DNA from: CAG-488 sp051881315
Lineage (GTDB): Bacteria > Bacillota > Clostridia > Oscillospirales > Acutalibacteraceae
Assembly: GCA_051881315.1 (NCBI GenBank)
Contig: JBJEPQ010000016.1
Span: 1 to 49,420 of the forward strand
Length of the DNA: 49,420 nucleotides
Reading direction: 5' to 3'
Shown: positions 1-7,748 of the stretch, one piece after another
How the letters are laid out: each line of letters begins with the position of its first letter
Position numbering within the stretch: the first letter of the stretch is position 1
Notes under the pieces: generated by a model
The model's input: only the letters and a program-made list of their open reading frames with translations
Databases searched by the model: none
What the model was told of the DNA's origin: nothing
Program-made: the position numbers and the translations under genes

Positions 1-1
1 A

Positions 2-205
2 GCGATTATCAATATATTCGTTCATTCCATTTACTTGTATGATGACCACTTCACACTTATTATCAACGCGAGTAAAAAGCCTTTGAGCATCGAAAATATC
101 CCACTTGACGATATTGAAGCCGCTTTTGAAGGCGAAAACAGCGATATGGAGGGGTGTTCATCGTTGATGACGCCCGCTCCACCAATGAAACTCGAACCAA
201 TATAA
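2..205 (+). CDS. Large serine recombinase, C-terminal tail (partial)
   Basis: The window opens inside a gene. One frame is open from base 2 to a TAA at 203-205, giving 67 residues of a C-terminus. The tail holds FVHSIYLYDD followed by a short beta-strand-like stretch and an acidic, polar end (SDMEGC). That pattern is typical of the end of large serine recombinases carried by clostridial transposons and integrative elements (established family knowledge). These enzymes cut and rejoin attachment sites to move the element, and the gene usually sits at one end of it. The catalytic domain lies outside the window, so activity cannot be judged. A terminator overlaps the stop codon. The call rests only on the tail. 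Confidence 0.72.
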   Translation, partial: AIINIFVHSIYLYDDHFTLIINASKKPLSIENIPLDDIEAAFEGENSDMEGCSSLMTPAPPMKLEPI

Positions 206-213
206 TTGGTTCG
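193..213 (+). terminator. Intrinsic terminator of the recombinase gene
   Basis: A perfect 9-bp stem (CGAACCAAT / ATTGGTTCG) with a 3-nt loop is followed by a T-rich run. It overlaps the recombinase stop codon at 203-205. Confidence 0.8.
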
Positions 214-228
214 GGTTTTATTTTATGT

Positions 229-306
229 GGTAATCGAAACCGAACAGTCCATCTTTTGCGTCAGCAAAAGGGACATATAAATGCGTAGCAACAGCCGTCG
301 ATTACC
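229..306. other. Structured non-coding dyad, possible mobile-element end
   Basis: GGTAATCGA at 229-237 is exactly inverted at 298-306. Inside lies a second stem, CTTTTGC at 253-259 with GCAAAAG at 264-270, extended outward by GTCC (247-250) pairing with GGAC (271-274). There is no convincing reading frame. Lying directly after a recombinase gene, it could hold the element boundary or attachment site, or a folded RNA. Apart from the terminator, this dyad and the GH5 promoter, nothing else was seen between 206 and 385. Confidence 0.4.
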
Positions 307-336
307 GTCATTTTCATCATTTACTAAATCTTTTTG

Positions 337-365
337 TAGACAAAGTATTTATATAATGGTAAAAT
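337..365 (+). promoter_or_regulatory. Predicted sigma-A promoter of the GH5 gene
   Basis: TAGACA (337-342), a 17-nt spacer and TAAAAT (360-365) stand 20 nt upstream of the start codon. A strong AGGAGG ribosome site follows. Confidence 0.55.
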
Positions 366-385
366 AGAGAAAAGGAGGGTTAAAT

Positions 386-1633
386 ATGAAAAAATCAATT
401 AAGAAATTGTTTTGTCTTTTAATGTGTGTTGCACTTATTATTCCCTTTGTCCTGAGTGCGGCGGCGGAAAATCTTGACACGTCATTCACTCAGGAGGATT
501 TCCTTGTCACAAAGGGCAACAAGATCTATAACCAAAAGGGAGAAGAAATTGTTCTTCACGGCGTAAACCTCGGCTCCTGGCTCATTCAGGAGGACTGGCT
601 CTCCCCTTATGAGCAGGTTCAGGATCACTACGATATACTTGAAGCTCTGACCGACCGTTTCGGCGTGGACGGTGCATACGAGCTGATGAACACCTATCAG
701 GACAACTGGATCACGGAATACGACCTCGACCGGATTAAAGAAATGGGCTTTAACTGCGTCCGTGTGCCGTTCTGGTACAGGAATTTCTATTCCGATGACT
801 ACGGCACGAAAATACTCGATCAAAACAGCGAATGGGATTTCCATTATCTTGACTGGATCGTCAGAGAGTGTTCCGAACGAAGTATTTATGTTATTCTCGA
901 TATGCACGGCGCTCCCGGTTTCCAGAGTGATGCTCCGCACAGCGGAAAAAGAGATAACTGCCGTCTTTATGAGGATTCCGATGAGGGCGAATTTTTCCGC
1001 ACTCTTACAGACGAATTATGGACGGCGATCGCATCACGCTTCAACGGTAATCCTGCCGTTGCAATGTACGACCTTCTCAACGAGCCGTCCTGCGACTGCG
1101 ACTACGGTGAAGTGACAAGAAGAATTAACAACACCAAGGAATACAAGCGGCTTTACAAAACCGTTCGTGCGGTTGACAAGGAGCATATCATCACGCTTGA
1201 ATGTATCTGGACAGCTTTTGCCCTGCCGCACAAGGAGCTTGCCGGATTTGAAAATGTTGTCTATCAGGTGCATTTCTATCAGAAATCCGACTTTATTTTC
1301 GTTCTCTTTGTAACGCTGACTAAGCTTTATTATCCGAATGTACCGCTTATTATGGGTGAATTCTATCCCCTCGGCACAACAACCTGGTCAAGCTGTTTCA
1401 AGGCGATGGAAAGGCTCAACTACAACTGGATGCTTTGGACTTACAAAGCATCGGGACACGGTATGTGGGAGTCCGACTGGGTTCTTTACGGAGCGAAGGA
1501 CGGATTTGAACGTGCGAGAGTTCAGACCGATTCCTATGATGAAATCGCAAGAAAATGGGGCGAATGTCTGAGAACAGACGTCGGTTTCCAAGACAGCGGA
1601 CACTTTGAACGTGATGTTCAGCCGTATGTTTAA
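386..1633 (+). CDS. Secreted glycoside hydrolase family 5 enzyme
   Basis: A 415-residue retaining glycosidase, probably acting on beta-glucans outside the cell. Residues 1-27 form a signal peptide (KKSIKKLF, a hydrophobic core, then SAAAE). A GH5 TIM barrel follows. The HGVNLGSWL motif near residue 58 resembles the exo-beta-1,3-glucanase/cellulase branch. Glu233 in LNEP is the expected acid/base and Glu325 in MGEF the expected nucleophile. There is no dockerin or carbohydrate-binding module, so it would be free-standing. The gene is monocistronic, with its own promoter, AGGAGG site and a terminator shared with the convergent trxB. Substrate is not certain from sequence; beta-1,3-, beta-1,4- and mixed-linkage glucans are all possible. 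Confidence 0.85.
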   Translation: MKKSIKKLFCLLMCVALIIPFVLSAAAENLDTSFTQEDFLVTKGNKIYNQKGEEIVLHGVNLGSWLIQEDWLSPYEQVQDHYDILEALTDRFGVDGAYELMNTYQDNWITEYDLDRIKEMGFNCVRVPFWYRNFYSDDYGTKILDQNSEWDFHYLDWIVRECSERSIYVILDMHGAPGFQSDAPHSGKRDNCRLYEDSDEGEFFRTLTDELWTAIASRFNGNPAVAMYDLLNEPSCDCDYGEVTRRINNTKEYKRLYKTVRAVDKEHIITLECIWTAFALPHKELAGFENVVYQVHFYQKSDFIFVLFVTLTKLYYPNVPLIMGEFYPLGTTTWSSCFKAMERLNYNWMLWTYKASGHGMWESDWVLYGAKDGFERARVQTDSYDEIARKWGECLRTDVGFQDSGHFERDVQPYV

Positions 1634-1649
1634 AAAAGTATAAAATAAA

Positions 1650-1687
1650 AGACAGCGTCAAATTCCGTTTGGAAAATGATGCTGTCT
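1650..1687. terminator. Bidirectional terminator between GH5 gene and trxB
   Basis: AGACAGC (1650-1656) pairs with GCTGTCT (1681-1687). The loop contains further imperfect pairing. There are T-rich bases on the plus side and A-rich bases (T-rich on the minus strand) before it, which suits two convergent genes. Confidence 0.65.
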
Positions 1688-1691
1688 TGTT

Positions 1692-2600
1692 TTATTTATT
1701 AAGTCCGTCAACATAATCGCAAGCCGCAAGAGCCGCAATCGCTCCGTCAGCCGCCGCCGTGGTGACCTGACGGATTTTTTTCGTCCGGCAGTCGCCTGCT
1801 ACGAAAATGCCGTTAGTTTCCGCTTCACAGCTTTCATCGACCTCGGCATAGCCTCTGCCGTCAAGTGTGACAACGTTTTTAAAGGCATCATTCTGAGGAA
1901 TAAGACCTATCGCAACGAAAAGACCGTCAATCTCAAGTGTCTGTGTCTCCCCTGCCGAATTCTTAATCACAACTCCCTCAAGCTCATTATCGCCGACAAA
2001 GCTGTCAACCGTAACTCCGAGTATAATCTCGACATTGTCAAGTCTTTCAAGCTGCTCGACAAGCTTCTTTTCGCCGGTAAAGAAGTCAAGATTCTGAACT
2101 ATATATACCTTCTTTGCAGTATCGGCAAGCAGAATAGCCTCCTGCAAAGCGGAGTTGCCGCCGCCGACTACGGCAACGGTTTTGTCCTTATAAAAGGCTC
2201 CGTCGCACACGGCACAGAACGAAATGCCCTCACCGACAAATCTTTCTTCGCCGTCAATTCCGAGCATGCGGTGCTTTGCGCCCGTAGCGATTATCACGGC
2301 CTTGCCCCGGTATTCGCCGTCATCGGTGACAACGGTTTTCACCTCGCCGTCCCTGATCTCCAGAGCCTCGCAGGACTCAACGTCCGCACCCTGTTCAAGC
2401 ACCTGTTCAACGAGTTTTTCAGCAAATTCATTGCCCGTCAGACTGATAAAGCCGGGAATATTCTCAACCTTAGGCGAAAAAGTGATTTGACCGCCGAAGG
2501 TCTCTTTCTCAATTACGAGAGTTTTTTTATTGGCTCTGCAAGCATACAGAGCGGCGGTCAGCCCCGCAGGGCCGCCGCCAATTATAATTATGTCGTACAT
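1692..2600 (-). CDS. trxB: Thioredoxin reductase
   Basis: A 302-residue flavoprotein that passes electrons from NADPH through FAD to thioredoxin. The N-terminal FAD-binding GGGPAG is at residues 8-13. The redox pair C129-A-V-C132 (FCAVCDGAF) sits in the NADPH domain, followed by the second dinucleotide fold (VVGGGNSA) and the FAD-closing GDCR motif near the C-terminus. Length is normal for low-molecular-weight TrxB. It lies 18 nt downstream of nrdD on the same strand, so it is probably co-transcribed. The C-terminal thioredoxin-like domain of NrdD is its likely partner. Confidence 0.95.
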   Translation of the reverse strand: MYDIIIIGGGPAGLTAALYACRANKKTLVIEKETFGGQITFSPKVENIPGFISLTGNEFAEKLVEQVLEQGADVESCEALEIRDGEVKTVVTDDGEYRGKAVIIATGAKHRMLGIDGEERFVGEGISFCAVCDGAFYKDKTVAVVGGGNSALQEAILLADTAKKVYIVQNLDFFTGEKKLVEQLERLDNVEIILGVTVDSFVGDNELEGVVIKNSAGETQTLEIDGLFVAIGLIPQNDAFKNVVTLDGRGYAEVDESCEAETNGIFVAGDCRTKKIRQVTTAAADGAIAALAACDYVDGLNK

Positions 2601-2618
2601 AATTGCTCCTGTTTATCC

Positions 2619-4994
2619 TCAGCTGTTGAGGAATTTTTTGATATCCGAAACTCCGGTGTACTTTGCAGCCTCGCCGTCCTTGATGACTACGAGAGTCGGA
2701 GCCTGCTTTATTCCCAGCTCTTGAGCAAGGTCTGCATTTTCGGTGGCAAGAAGCTTTGTATATTCGTAGCCTGCCTTGTCAAGGGTTGCGCAGGCAATCT
2801 TGCAGTTCGGGCAGGTCGCAGTTGTGAAAAGATAGCTGACATTATCACCTGCGTCCGTCTTTACCTCGCAAACCTCGGCTTTTTCTTCCGGAACACCCTT
2901 TCGGGTAAGATGAGAATTAGCAATATCGTAAACCTTACGGTCTGCAAACTCCTGGCTCTTACCGTCGTTCCAGTTCTGAACGGGACGGTAGTAGCCTGTG
3001 ATACGGCTGTAAACCTCGGTATGCTCGCCGCACTCAGGGCAGGTATACTGCTCGCCGACAAGATAGCCGTGATTTTTACATACGGAGTATGTCGGAGAAA
3101 GAGTGTAATACGGGAGCTTGTAGTTTTCGGCAATCTTTCTGACAAGGTTTGCCGCCGCTTTCCAATCGGGCATTTTCTCGCCGAGGAAGGCATGGAAAAC
3201 AGTACCCGAGGTGTAAAGCGTCTGAAGCTCGTCCTGAATGTCGAGAGCAGAGAAAATGTCCTCTGTATAGCCGACAGGAAGATGTGAGCTGTTGGTGTAG
3301 TAAGGAGTGTCTCCCTCTTTCTTAGCGGCTGTCTTGATGTCGGGGAACTTCTTGACATCGTGCTTTGCAAGACGGTAAGCCGTTGACTCGGCAGGTGTTG
3401 CCTCAAGATTGTAGAGATCGCCGTACTGAACCTGATAATCGGAAAGTCTCTCTCTCATATGGTTGAGAACTTCCGCTGTGAATTTCTGAGTTTTGGGATC
3501 GGTCATATCGTTGCCGAGCCACTTTGCATTGAGACCGACCTCGTTCATGCCGACAAGACCGATAGTTGAGAAGTGGTTGTCGAACGAGCCGAGATATCTC
3601 TTGGTGTAGGGATAAAGTCCCTCGTCAAGGAGCTTTGTGATAACTGTTCTCTTAACCTTGAGCGAACGTGCGGAGATATCCATAAGTCTGTCAAGACGGG
3701 CATAGAAATCCTTTTCGTCCTTTGCAAGGTATGCAATACGCGGCATATTGATCGTAACAACGCCGACAGATCCTGTGCTTTCACCGCTTCCGAAGAAACC
3801 GCCCGACTTCTTGCGAAGCTCACGAAGGTCAAGACGAAGACGGCAGCACATTGAACGAACATCGCTCGGCTCCATATCGCTGTTGATGTAGTTTGAGAAA
3901 TACGGAGTACCGTACTTAGAGGTCATTTCAAAGAGAAGTCTGTTGTTCTCTGTATCCGACCAGTCGAAGTTTCTTGTGATAGAATAGGTCGGGATGGGAT
4001 ACTGGAAGCCTCTGCCGTTGGCGTCGCCCTCGATCATGATCTCGATAAACGCCTTGTTGACCATATCCATCTCTTTCTGGCAGTCCTTGTACTTGAAGTC
4101 CTGCTCCTTACCGCCGACGATGCAGTTAAGCTCGGCAAGGTCGGCAGGTACAACCCAGTCAAGAGTGATGTTGGAGAACGGAGCCTGTGTACCCCAGCGG
4201 CTCGGTGTATTTACACCGTAGATGAAGGACTCGATGCACTTCTTTACGGTATCATAGTCAAGATTATCATATTTTACAAAAGGAGCAAGATAAGTGTCAA
4301 ATGAGGAGAAAGCCTGTGCGCCTGCCCACTCGTTCTGCATTATGCCGAGGAAGTTTACCATCTGGTTGCAGAGCGTTGCAAGGTGCTTTGCAGGTGCGGA
4401 GGTAATCTTACCTCTGACGCCGCCGAGTCCCTCCTGAATGAGCTGCTTGAGCGACCAGCCTGCGCAGTAGCCGGTAAGCATTGAGAGGTCGTGAAGGTGA
4501 ATATCCGCATTTCTGTGAGCTTCGGCGATCTCCTCGTCGTAGATCTCGGAAAGCCAGTAGTTAGCGGTAATTGCGCCTGAGTTGCTGAGGATAAGTCCGC
4601 CGACGGAATAGGTAACGGTGGAATTTTCCTTAACACGCCAGTCGTTGACATGAAGATAGTTGTCAACAATCTCCTTATAGTCAAGGACGGTTGCATTGAT
4701 GTTTCTGATCTTTTCTCTCTGCTTACGGTAAAGGATATAAGCCTTGGCAACATCGTCATAGCCCGCCTTGATAAGCACGGACTCAACGCTGTCCTGAATA
4801 CTTTCAACGGAAATCTTATCGTCCTTTATCTTGTGTTCAAAATCTGCGGTAACCTTGAGCGCAAGAAAATCTACCATATCGGAATTATACTGCTTCTGAC
4901 AGGCGTCAAACGCTTTTGTTATCGCATCTCTGATCTTGTGAAGGTCAAAGCCTACGACTTTGCCGTCACGCTTAACAACATTATACATACCCAA
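2619..4994 (-). CDS. nrdD: Anaerobic (class III) ribonucleotide reductase with fused thioredoxin-like domain
   Basis: A 791-residue glycyl-radical enzyme that reduces ribonucleoside triphosphates to deoxyribonucleotides without oxygen. Residues 1-90 form an ATP-cone (VVKRDGKVVGFD). The catalytic barrel carries NTPSRWG and the active-site region CCRLRLDL. A zinc site is built from CKNHG and CPEC, just before the radical glycine region RITGYY (Gly near 667). The last 75 residues are an extra domain with a CPNC redox pair at 728-731 and a cis-proline motif (APTLVV), which is a thioredoxin/glutaredoxin-like fold. Class III enzymes use formate or thioredoxin-type proteins as reductant depending on subtype; the fusion plus adjacent trxB argues for the second (inference). 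It has its own promoter with an NrdR-like box. Confidence 0.95.
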   Translation of the reverse strand: MGMYNVVKRDGKVVGFDLHKIRDAITKAFDACQKQYNSDMVDFLALKVTADFEHKIKDDKISVESIQDSVESVLIKAGYDDVAKAYILYRKQREKIRNINATVLDYKEIVDNYLHVNDWRVKENSTVTYSVGGLILSNSGAITANYWLSEIYDEEIAEAHRNADIHLHDLSMLTGYCAGWSLKQLIQEGLGGVRGKITSAPAKHLATLCNQMVNFLGIMQNEWAGAQAFSSFDTYLAPFVKYDNLDYDTVKKCIESFIYGVNTPSRWGTQAPFSNITLDWVVPADLAELNCIVGGKEQDFKYKDCQKEMDMVNKAFIEIMIEGDANGRGFQYPIPTYSITRNFDWSDTENNRLLFEMTSKYGTPYFSNYINSDMEPSDVRSMCCRLRLDLRELRKKSGGFFGSGESTGSVGVVTINMPRIAYLAKDEKDFYARLDRLMDISARSLKVKRTVITKLLDEGLYPYTKRYLGSFDNHFSTIGLVGMNEVGLNAKWLGNDMTDPKTQKFTAEVLNHMRERLSDYQVQYGDLYNLEATPAESTAYRLAKHDVKKFPDIKTAAKKEGDTPYYTNSSHLPVGYTEDIFSALDIQDELQTLYTSGTVFHAFLGEKMPDWKAAANLVRKIAENYKLPYYTLSPTYSVCKNHGYLVGEQYTCPECGEHTEVYSRITGYYRPVQNWNDGKSQEFADRKVYDIANSHLTRKGVPEEKAEVCEVKTDAGDNVSYLFTTATCPNCKIACATLDKAGYEYTKLLATENADLAQELGIKQAPTLVVIKDGEAAKYTGVSDIKKFLNS

Positions 4995-5022
4995 ATCTCC
5001 TTCATTTCAAATTTCGTTTGTG

Positions 5023-5051
5023 ATTATACCATTATCTTGTGGTTGTGTCAA
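5023..5051 (-). promoter_or_regulatory. Consensus sigma-A promoter of nrdD
   Basis: Read on the minus strand: TTGACA (5046-5051), a 17-nt spacer, TATAAT (5023-5028). Both hexamers match consensus. It lies between nrdG and nrdD, so nrdD-trxB can be transcribed separately from nrdG. Confidence 0.85.
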
Positions 5052-5058
5052 TAGTTTT

Positions 5059-5074
5059 TTACAATATATTGTGT
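5059..5074 (-). promoter_or_regulatory. NrdR-like operator upstream of nrdD
   Basis: ACACAATATATTGTAA on the minus strand fits the published NrdR box pattern (acaCwAtATaTwGtgt) at 14 of 16 positions. It sits just upstream of the -35 of the nrdD promoter and touches the nrdG stop codon. NrdR represses ribonucleotide reductase genes when dATP is high. A second box at the usual spacing was not found, so binding strength is uncertain. Confidence 0.65.
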
Positions 5075-5766
5075 TAAATACCCCGAATTTCTGTCTGAGG
5101 TACAAAATCTGCCGCCGCAGACTTCATTTTGAGCATAATTTCCTTATCAACTCCGCAGACTTCTTCACAAATAAGCTCACCGGAATCAACAAAATTCTGC
5201 AAGAAATAGCGTTTTGCACCGCTTATCCACTCTGCCGCCGCTCTTATGTCCTCAACCGTGTGAAACTGCTTAACAACGGTCGTCCTGAATTCATAGTCCA
5301 CTGCGCCGCTTTTGAGAAACTCAATGCTTTCTTCAATCTTTGAAAGGTCAAGATTTTTAAGTCCGATCGTCTCGGCATATTTTTCCCTGCGATTTTTGAT
5401 GTCCATTGCAACGTAATCGACAAGTCCCTCGCTAACGATTGCTTTCAGCCTTTCGGGAAAGCTTCCGTTGGTATCGAGCTTGACGGCATATCCCATATCA
5501 CGTATCTTCCTTATAAAATCGGCTATGTCGGAATAGAGCAAAGGCTCGCCGCCCGTTATCGCAACTCCGTCAAGAAGTCCGACGCGCTTTTCCAAAAAGC
5601 TCAATATCTCGTCCTCGGTGTAATCGGGTTTTTCCGGAAGCTTTGTGACGAGCAAAGCGTTGTGACAAAAAGGACACCGAAAATTACAGCCGCCTGTGAA
5701 AACCGTGCAGGCAACTTTTCCCGGGAAATCAAGCAAGGTCATTTTTTGTAATCCGTCTATTCGCAA
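5074..5766 (-). CDS. nrdG: Anaerobic ribonucleotide reductase activating protein (radical SAM)
   Basis: A 230-residue radical SAM protein expected to install the glycyl radical on NrdD. The cluster-binding motif is CNFRCPFC (CxxxCxxC), followed by GGEPLL. The length is that of the longer NrdG2/YjjW-like branch rather than the short NrdG of about 155 residues. The start is a TTG at 5764-5766: it has a full AGGAGGT ribosome site 6 nt upstream, while an ATG 13 codons earlier (5805) has none and lies against a predicted promoter. It is 79 nt upstream of nrdD on the same strand, which supports NrdD as target. Confidence 0.88.
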   Translation of the reverse strand: MRIDGLQKMTLLDFPGKVACTVFTGGCNFRCPFCHNALLVTKLPEKPDYTEDEILSFLEKRVGLLDGVAITGGEPLLYSDIADFIRKIRDMGYAVKLDTNGSFPERLKAIVSEGLVDYVAMDIKNRREKYAETIGLKNLDLSKIEESIEFLKSGAVDYEFRTTVVKQFHTVEDIRAAAEWISGAKRYFLQNFVDSGELICEEVCGVDKEIMLKMKSAAADFVPQTEIRGI

Positions 5767-5806
5767 ATTTTTACCTCCTCTCGAAGCGCTTTTTTCGTTC
5801 CGCATT

Positions 5807-5835
5807 ATTTTAACACACAGCCGCTATCATTACAA
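5807..5835 (-). promoter_or_regulatory. Predicted promoter of nrdG
   Basis: On the minus strand: TTGTAA (5830-5835), 17-nt spacer, TAAAAT (5807-5812). Its position next to the upstream ATG at 5805 supports the downstream TTG start. A further NrdR-like 16-mer (13 of 16 matches) lies at 5880-5895 in the same intergenic space but overlaps the -10 region of the TPR gene, so it is only a weak candidate. Confidence 0.5.
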
Positions 5836-5929
5836 CAAATAATAATTAAAAAAATACACAAACTTTCTCTTCCATTTTTACACAAAATGTAGTATAATCG
5901 TTAATATCAATCCACAAGGGAGTGAAATT

Positions 5930-6766
5930 ATGGATAAAGAGAATTTTGACTTTACAGACTATCCCGATCCTATCTGTCCTTTCTGCACGGATCAGTTTCA
6001 AAAAGAGCCGCCCGTTCACCCTATCCCGATTTCAAGGGTGCTTGAAAAGCTTGACGAGCATCTCGGCAGGAACGATTATTCCGCCGCAGAACAGCACCTG
6101 CTTTACTGGCTCGGTGAAGCCGAGGACGGCAGAGACAAGCGCGGTATGCTGACAATAAACAATGAGCTTATGGGACTTTACCGTAAAACGGGACGTAAAA
6201 ACGAGGCTCTAAACGCTCTTGAAAAGTCGCTCAGCCTTGTTGACGAGCTTGAGCTTGGAAAAAACATAACCGCAGGCACTACCTACACCAACGCCGCAAC
6301 CGTTTACAAGGCCTTTTCAATGCCGCAGGAGTCGCTTGAGCTTTTCAGGAAAGCCAAAGAGCTTTATGAAACGCTTCTTGACGACGGCGATTTACGTCTG
6401 GGCGGACTTTATAACAACCTCGGTCTGACGCTCGTTGACCTTGAACGCTTTGATGAAGCCGTAACCTATTATAATAAAGCGATCGAAATAATGTCAAAGA
6501 AAGAGAACGGAGAGCTTGAGGTTGCGATAACATATCTCAACCTTGCAAATCTTGAAGAAGCAAGGCTCGGCGCAGAAAAAAGCGAGGAAATAGTTGACGA
6601 ATATATTGAAAAGGCATATGAGCTTCTCAACAGAGACTATTTGCCGAGAAACGGCTACTATGCTTTCGTCTGCGAGAAATGTGCGCCGACCTTCGGCTAT
6701 TACGGACGTTTCCTCTATGAAAAAGAGTTGAGCGACAGAGCGAGGGATATATATGAAAGGAATTGA
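5930..6766 (+). CDS. TPR-repeat protein
   Basis: A 278-residue cytosolic protein made mostly of tetratricopeptide repeats, a helical scaffold for protein contacts. A clear repeat is LYNNLGLTLVDLERFDEAV near residue 165, with others before and after (for example NNELMGLYRKTGRKNEAL). The first 40 residues hold a CPFC pair and are proline-rich. No signal peptide. The start follows a GGGAG site. The end overlaps the next gene by 14 nt, so the two are translationally coupled and likely act together. Specific function unknown. Confidence 0.75.
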   Translation: MDKENFDFTDYPDPICPFCTDQFQKEPPVHPIPISRVLEKLDEHLGRNDYSAAEQHLLYWLGEAEDGRDKRGMLTINNELMGLYRKTGRKNEALNALEKSLSLVDELELGKNITAGTTYTNAATVYKAFSMPQESLELFRKAKELYETLLDDGDLRLGGLYNNLGLTLVDLERFDEAVTYYNKAIEIMSKKENGELEVAITYLNLANLEEARLGAEKSEEIVDEYIEKAYELLNRDYLPRNGYYAFVCEKCAPTFGYYGRFLYEKELSDRARDIYERN

Positions 6767-7694
6767 AATTTCCAAGGCATATTTTGAGGAATACGGCAGA
6801 CCGATGCTTGAAACCGAATTTTCCGAGGCACTCCCCTACCTGTGCGTCGGACTTGTCGGAAGCGGCTCAGAGTGCTTCGGCTTTGACGATGAGGTGTCAC
6901 GGGATCACGATTTTGAACCCGGCTTCTGCATTTTTATTCCCGGTGAAGATGTGCTCGACCGCAGGACGGAATTTCTCCTTGAAAGAGCATATGCAAAGCT
7001 GCCCAAGGAGTTTATGGGACTTAAAAGAGGTCTTGTAAGCCCTGTCGGCGGCAGAAGAAACGGAGTTATCAGAATTTCCGATTTCTATACCGATAAGCTC
7101 GGTCATCCCGACGGAGAACTCAGCGTGCAGGATTGGCTCACCTTGCCCGACAGCTTTCTTTTTGAAGCGACAGACGGTGAGATATTCTTTGACAATTACG
7201 GTGAATTTACAGAGATCCGCAACAGAATAAAGGAATGTCCCGAAGATATTCGGCTTAAAAAGCTCGCAGGCAATCTGCTTGTTATGGCTCAGTCGGGACA
7301 GTATAACTTCGGCAGATGCCTTTCCCACGGAGAAACGGGAGCGGCTCAGCTTGCAGTATTTGAATTTGTCCGTGCTGCGATCAAGACGGTTTTCCTGATT
7401 AACAGGAAATATATGCCGTATTATAAATGGAGTTTTCGTGCGATGCGTGATCTTGAGCTTTTTTCGACGTTTTCCGACTCCTTTGAGTATCTTATGACGA
7501 GCGAAAACAGCGCAGAGAACGCCGAGACAAAGTCAATGGTTATCGAGGACATCGCTTCTCTTATAATAGGATACCTGATAGAAAACAATATGACTAAGGC
7601 GGTCTGCGGCGACCTTGAAAAGCACGCTTATTCCGTCAACGATATGATAAGCGATCCGAATATCAGAAATCTGAATATTTTCAGCGCAGTTTAA
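6753..7694 (+). CDS. DUF4037 family protein (nucleotidyltransferase-like)
   Basis: 313 residues. The stretch VGLVGSGSECFGFDDEVSR followed by DHDFEPG is the hallmark of the DUF4037 family, which has a nucleotidyltransferase-like core: a GSGS-type loop followed by acidic residues in DHDF. Downstream helices resemble a substrate-binding domain. No activity is established for this protein. The ATG overlaps the end of the TPR gene, a pairing that suggests the TPR protein is its partner or regulator (inference). A strong shared terminator follows. Confidence 0.75.
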   Translation: MKGIEISKAYFEEYGRPMLETEFSEALPYLCVGLVGSGSECFGFDDEVSRDHDFEPGFCIFIPGEDVLDRRTEFLLERAYAKLPKEFMGLKRGLVSPVGGRRNGVIRISDFYTDKLGHPDGELSVQDWLTLPDSFLFEATDGEIFFDNYGEFTEIRNRIKECPEDIRLKKLAGNLLVMAQSGQYNFGRCLSHGETGAAQLAVFEFVRAAIKTVFLINRKYMPYYKWSFRAMRDLELFSTFSDSFEYLMTSENSAENAETKSMVIEDIASLIIGYLIENNMTKAVCGDLEKHAYSVNDMISDPNIRNLNIFSAV

Positions 7695-7703
7695 TAAAAA
7701 ACA

Positions 7704-7733
7704 AATGGCTTGTATCAAACGATATAAGCCATT
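7704..7733. terminator. Bidirectional terminator between DUF4037 gene and GH130 gene
   Basis: A 13-bp near-perfect stem (AATGGCTTGTATC / GATATAAGCCATT) with an AAAC loop has T-rich sequence on both sides. It serves two convergent genes. Confidence 0.85.
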
Positions 7734-7748
7734 ATTGTTTATAAAAAT

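Noticed and set aside
2271..3287. Long plus-strand open frame (338 codons) across trxB and nrdD
   Set aside because: It is antisense to two well-supported genes, has no recognisable domain, and arises from codon bias on the other strand.
5029..5045. Second NrdR box within the nrdD promoter
   Set aside because: The ACACAACC stretch matches only about half the pattern and the spacing (26 nt) is not the usual helical repeat.
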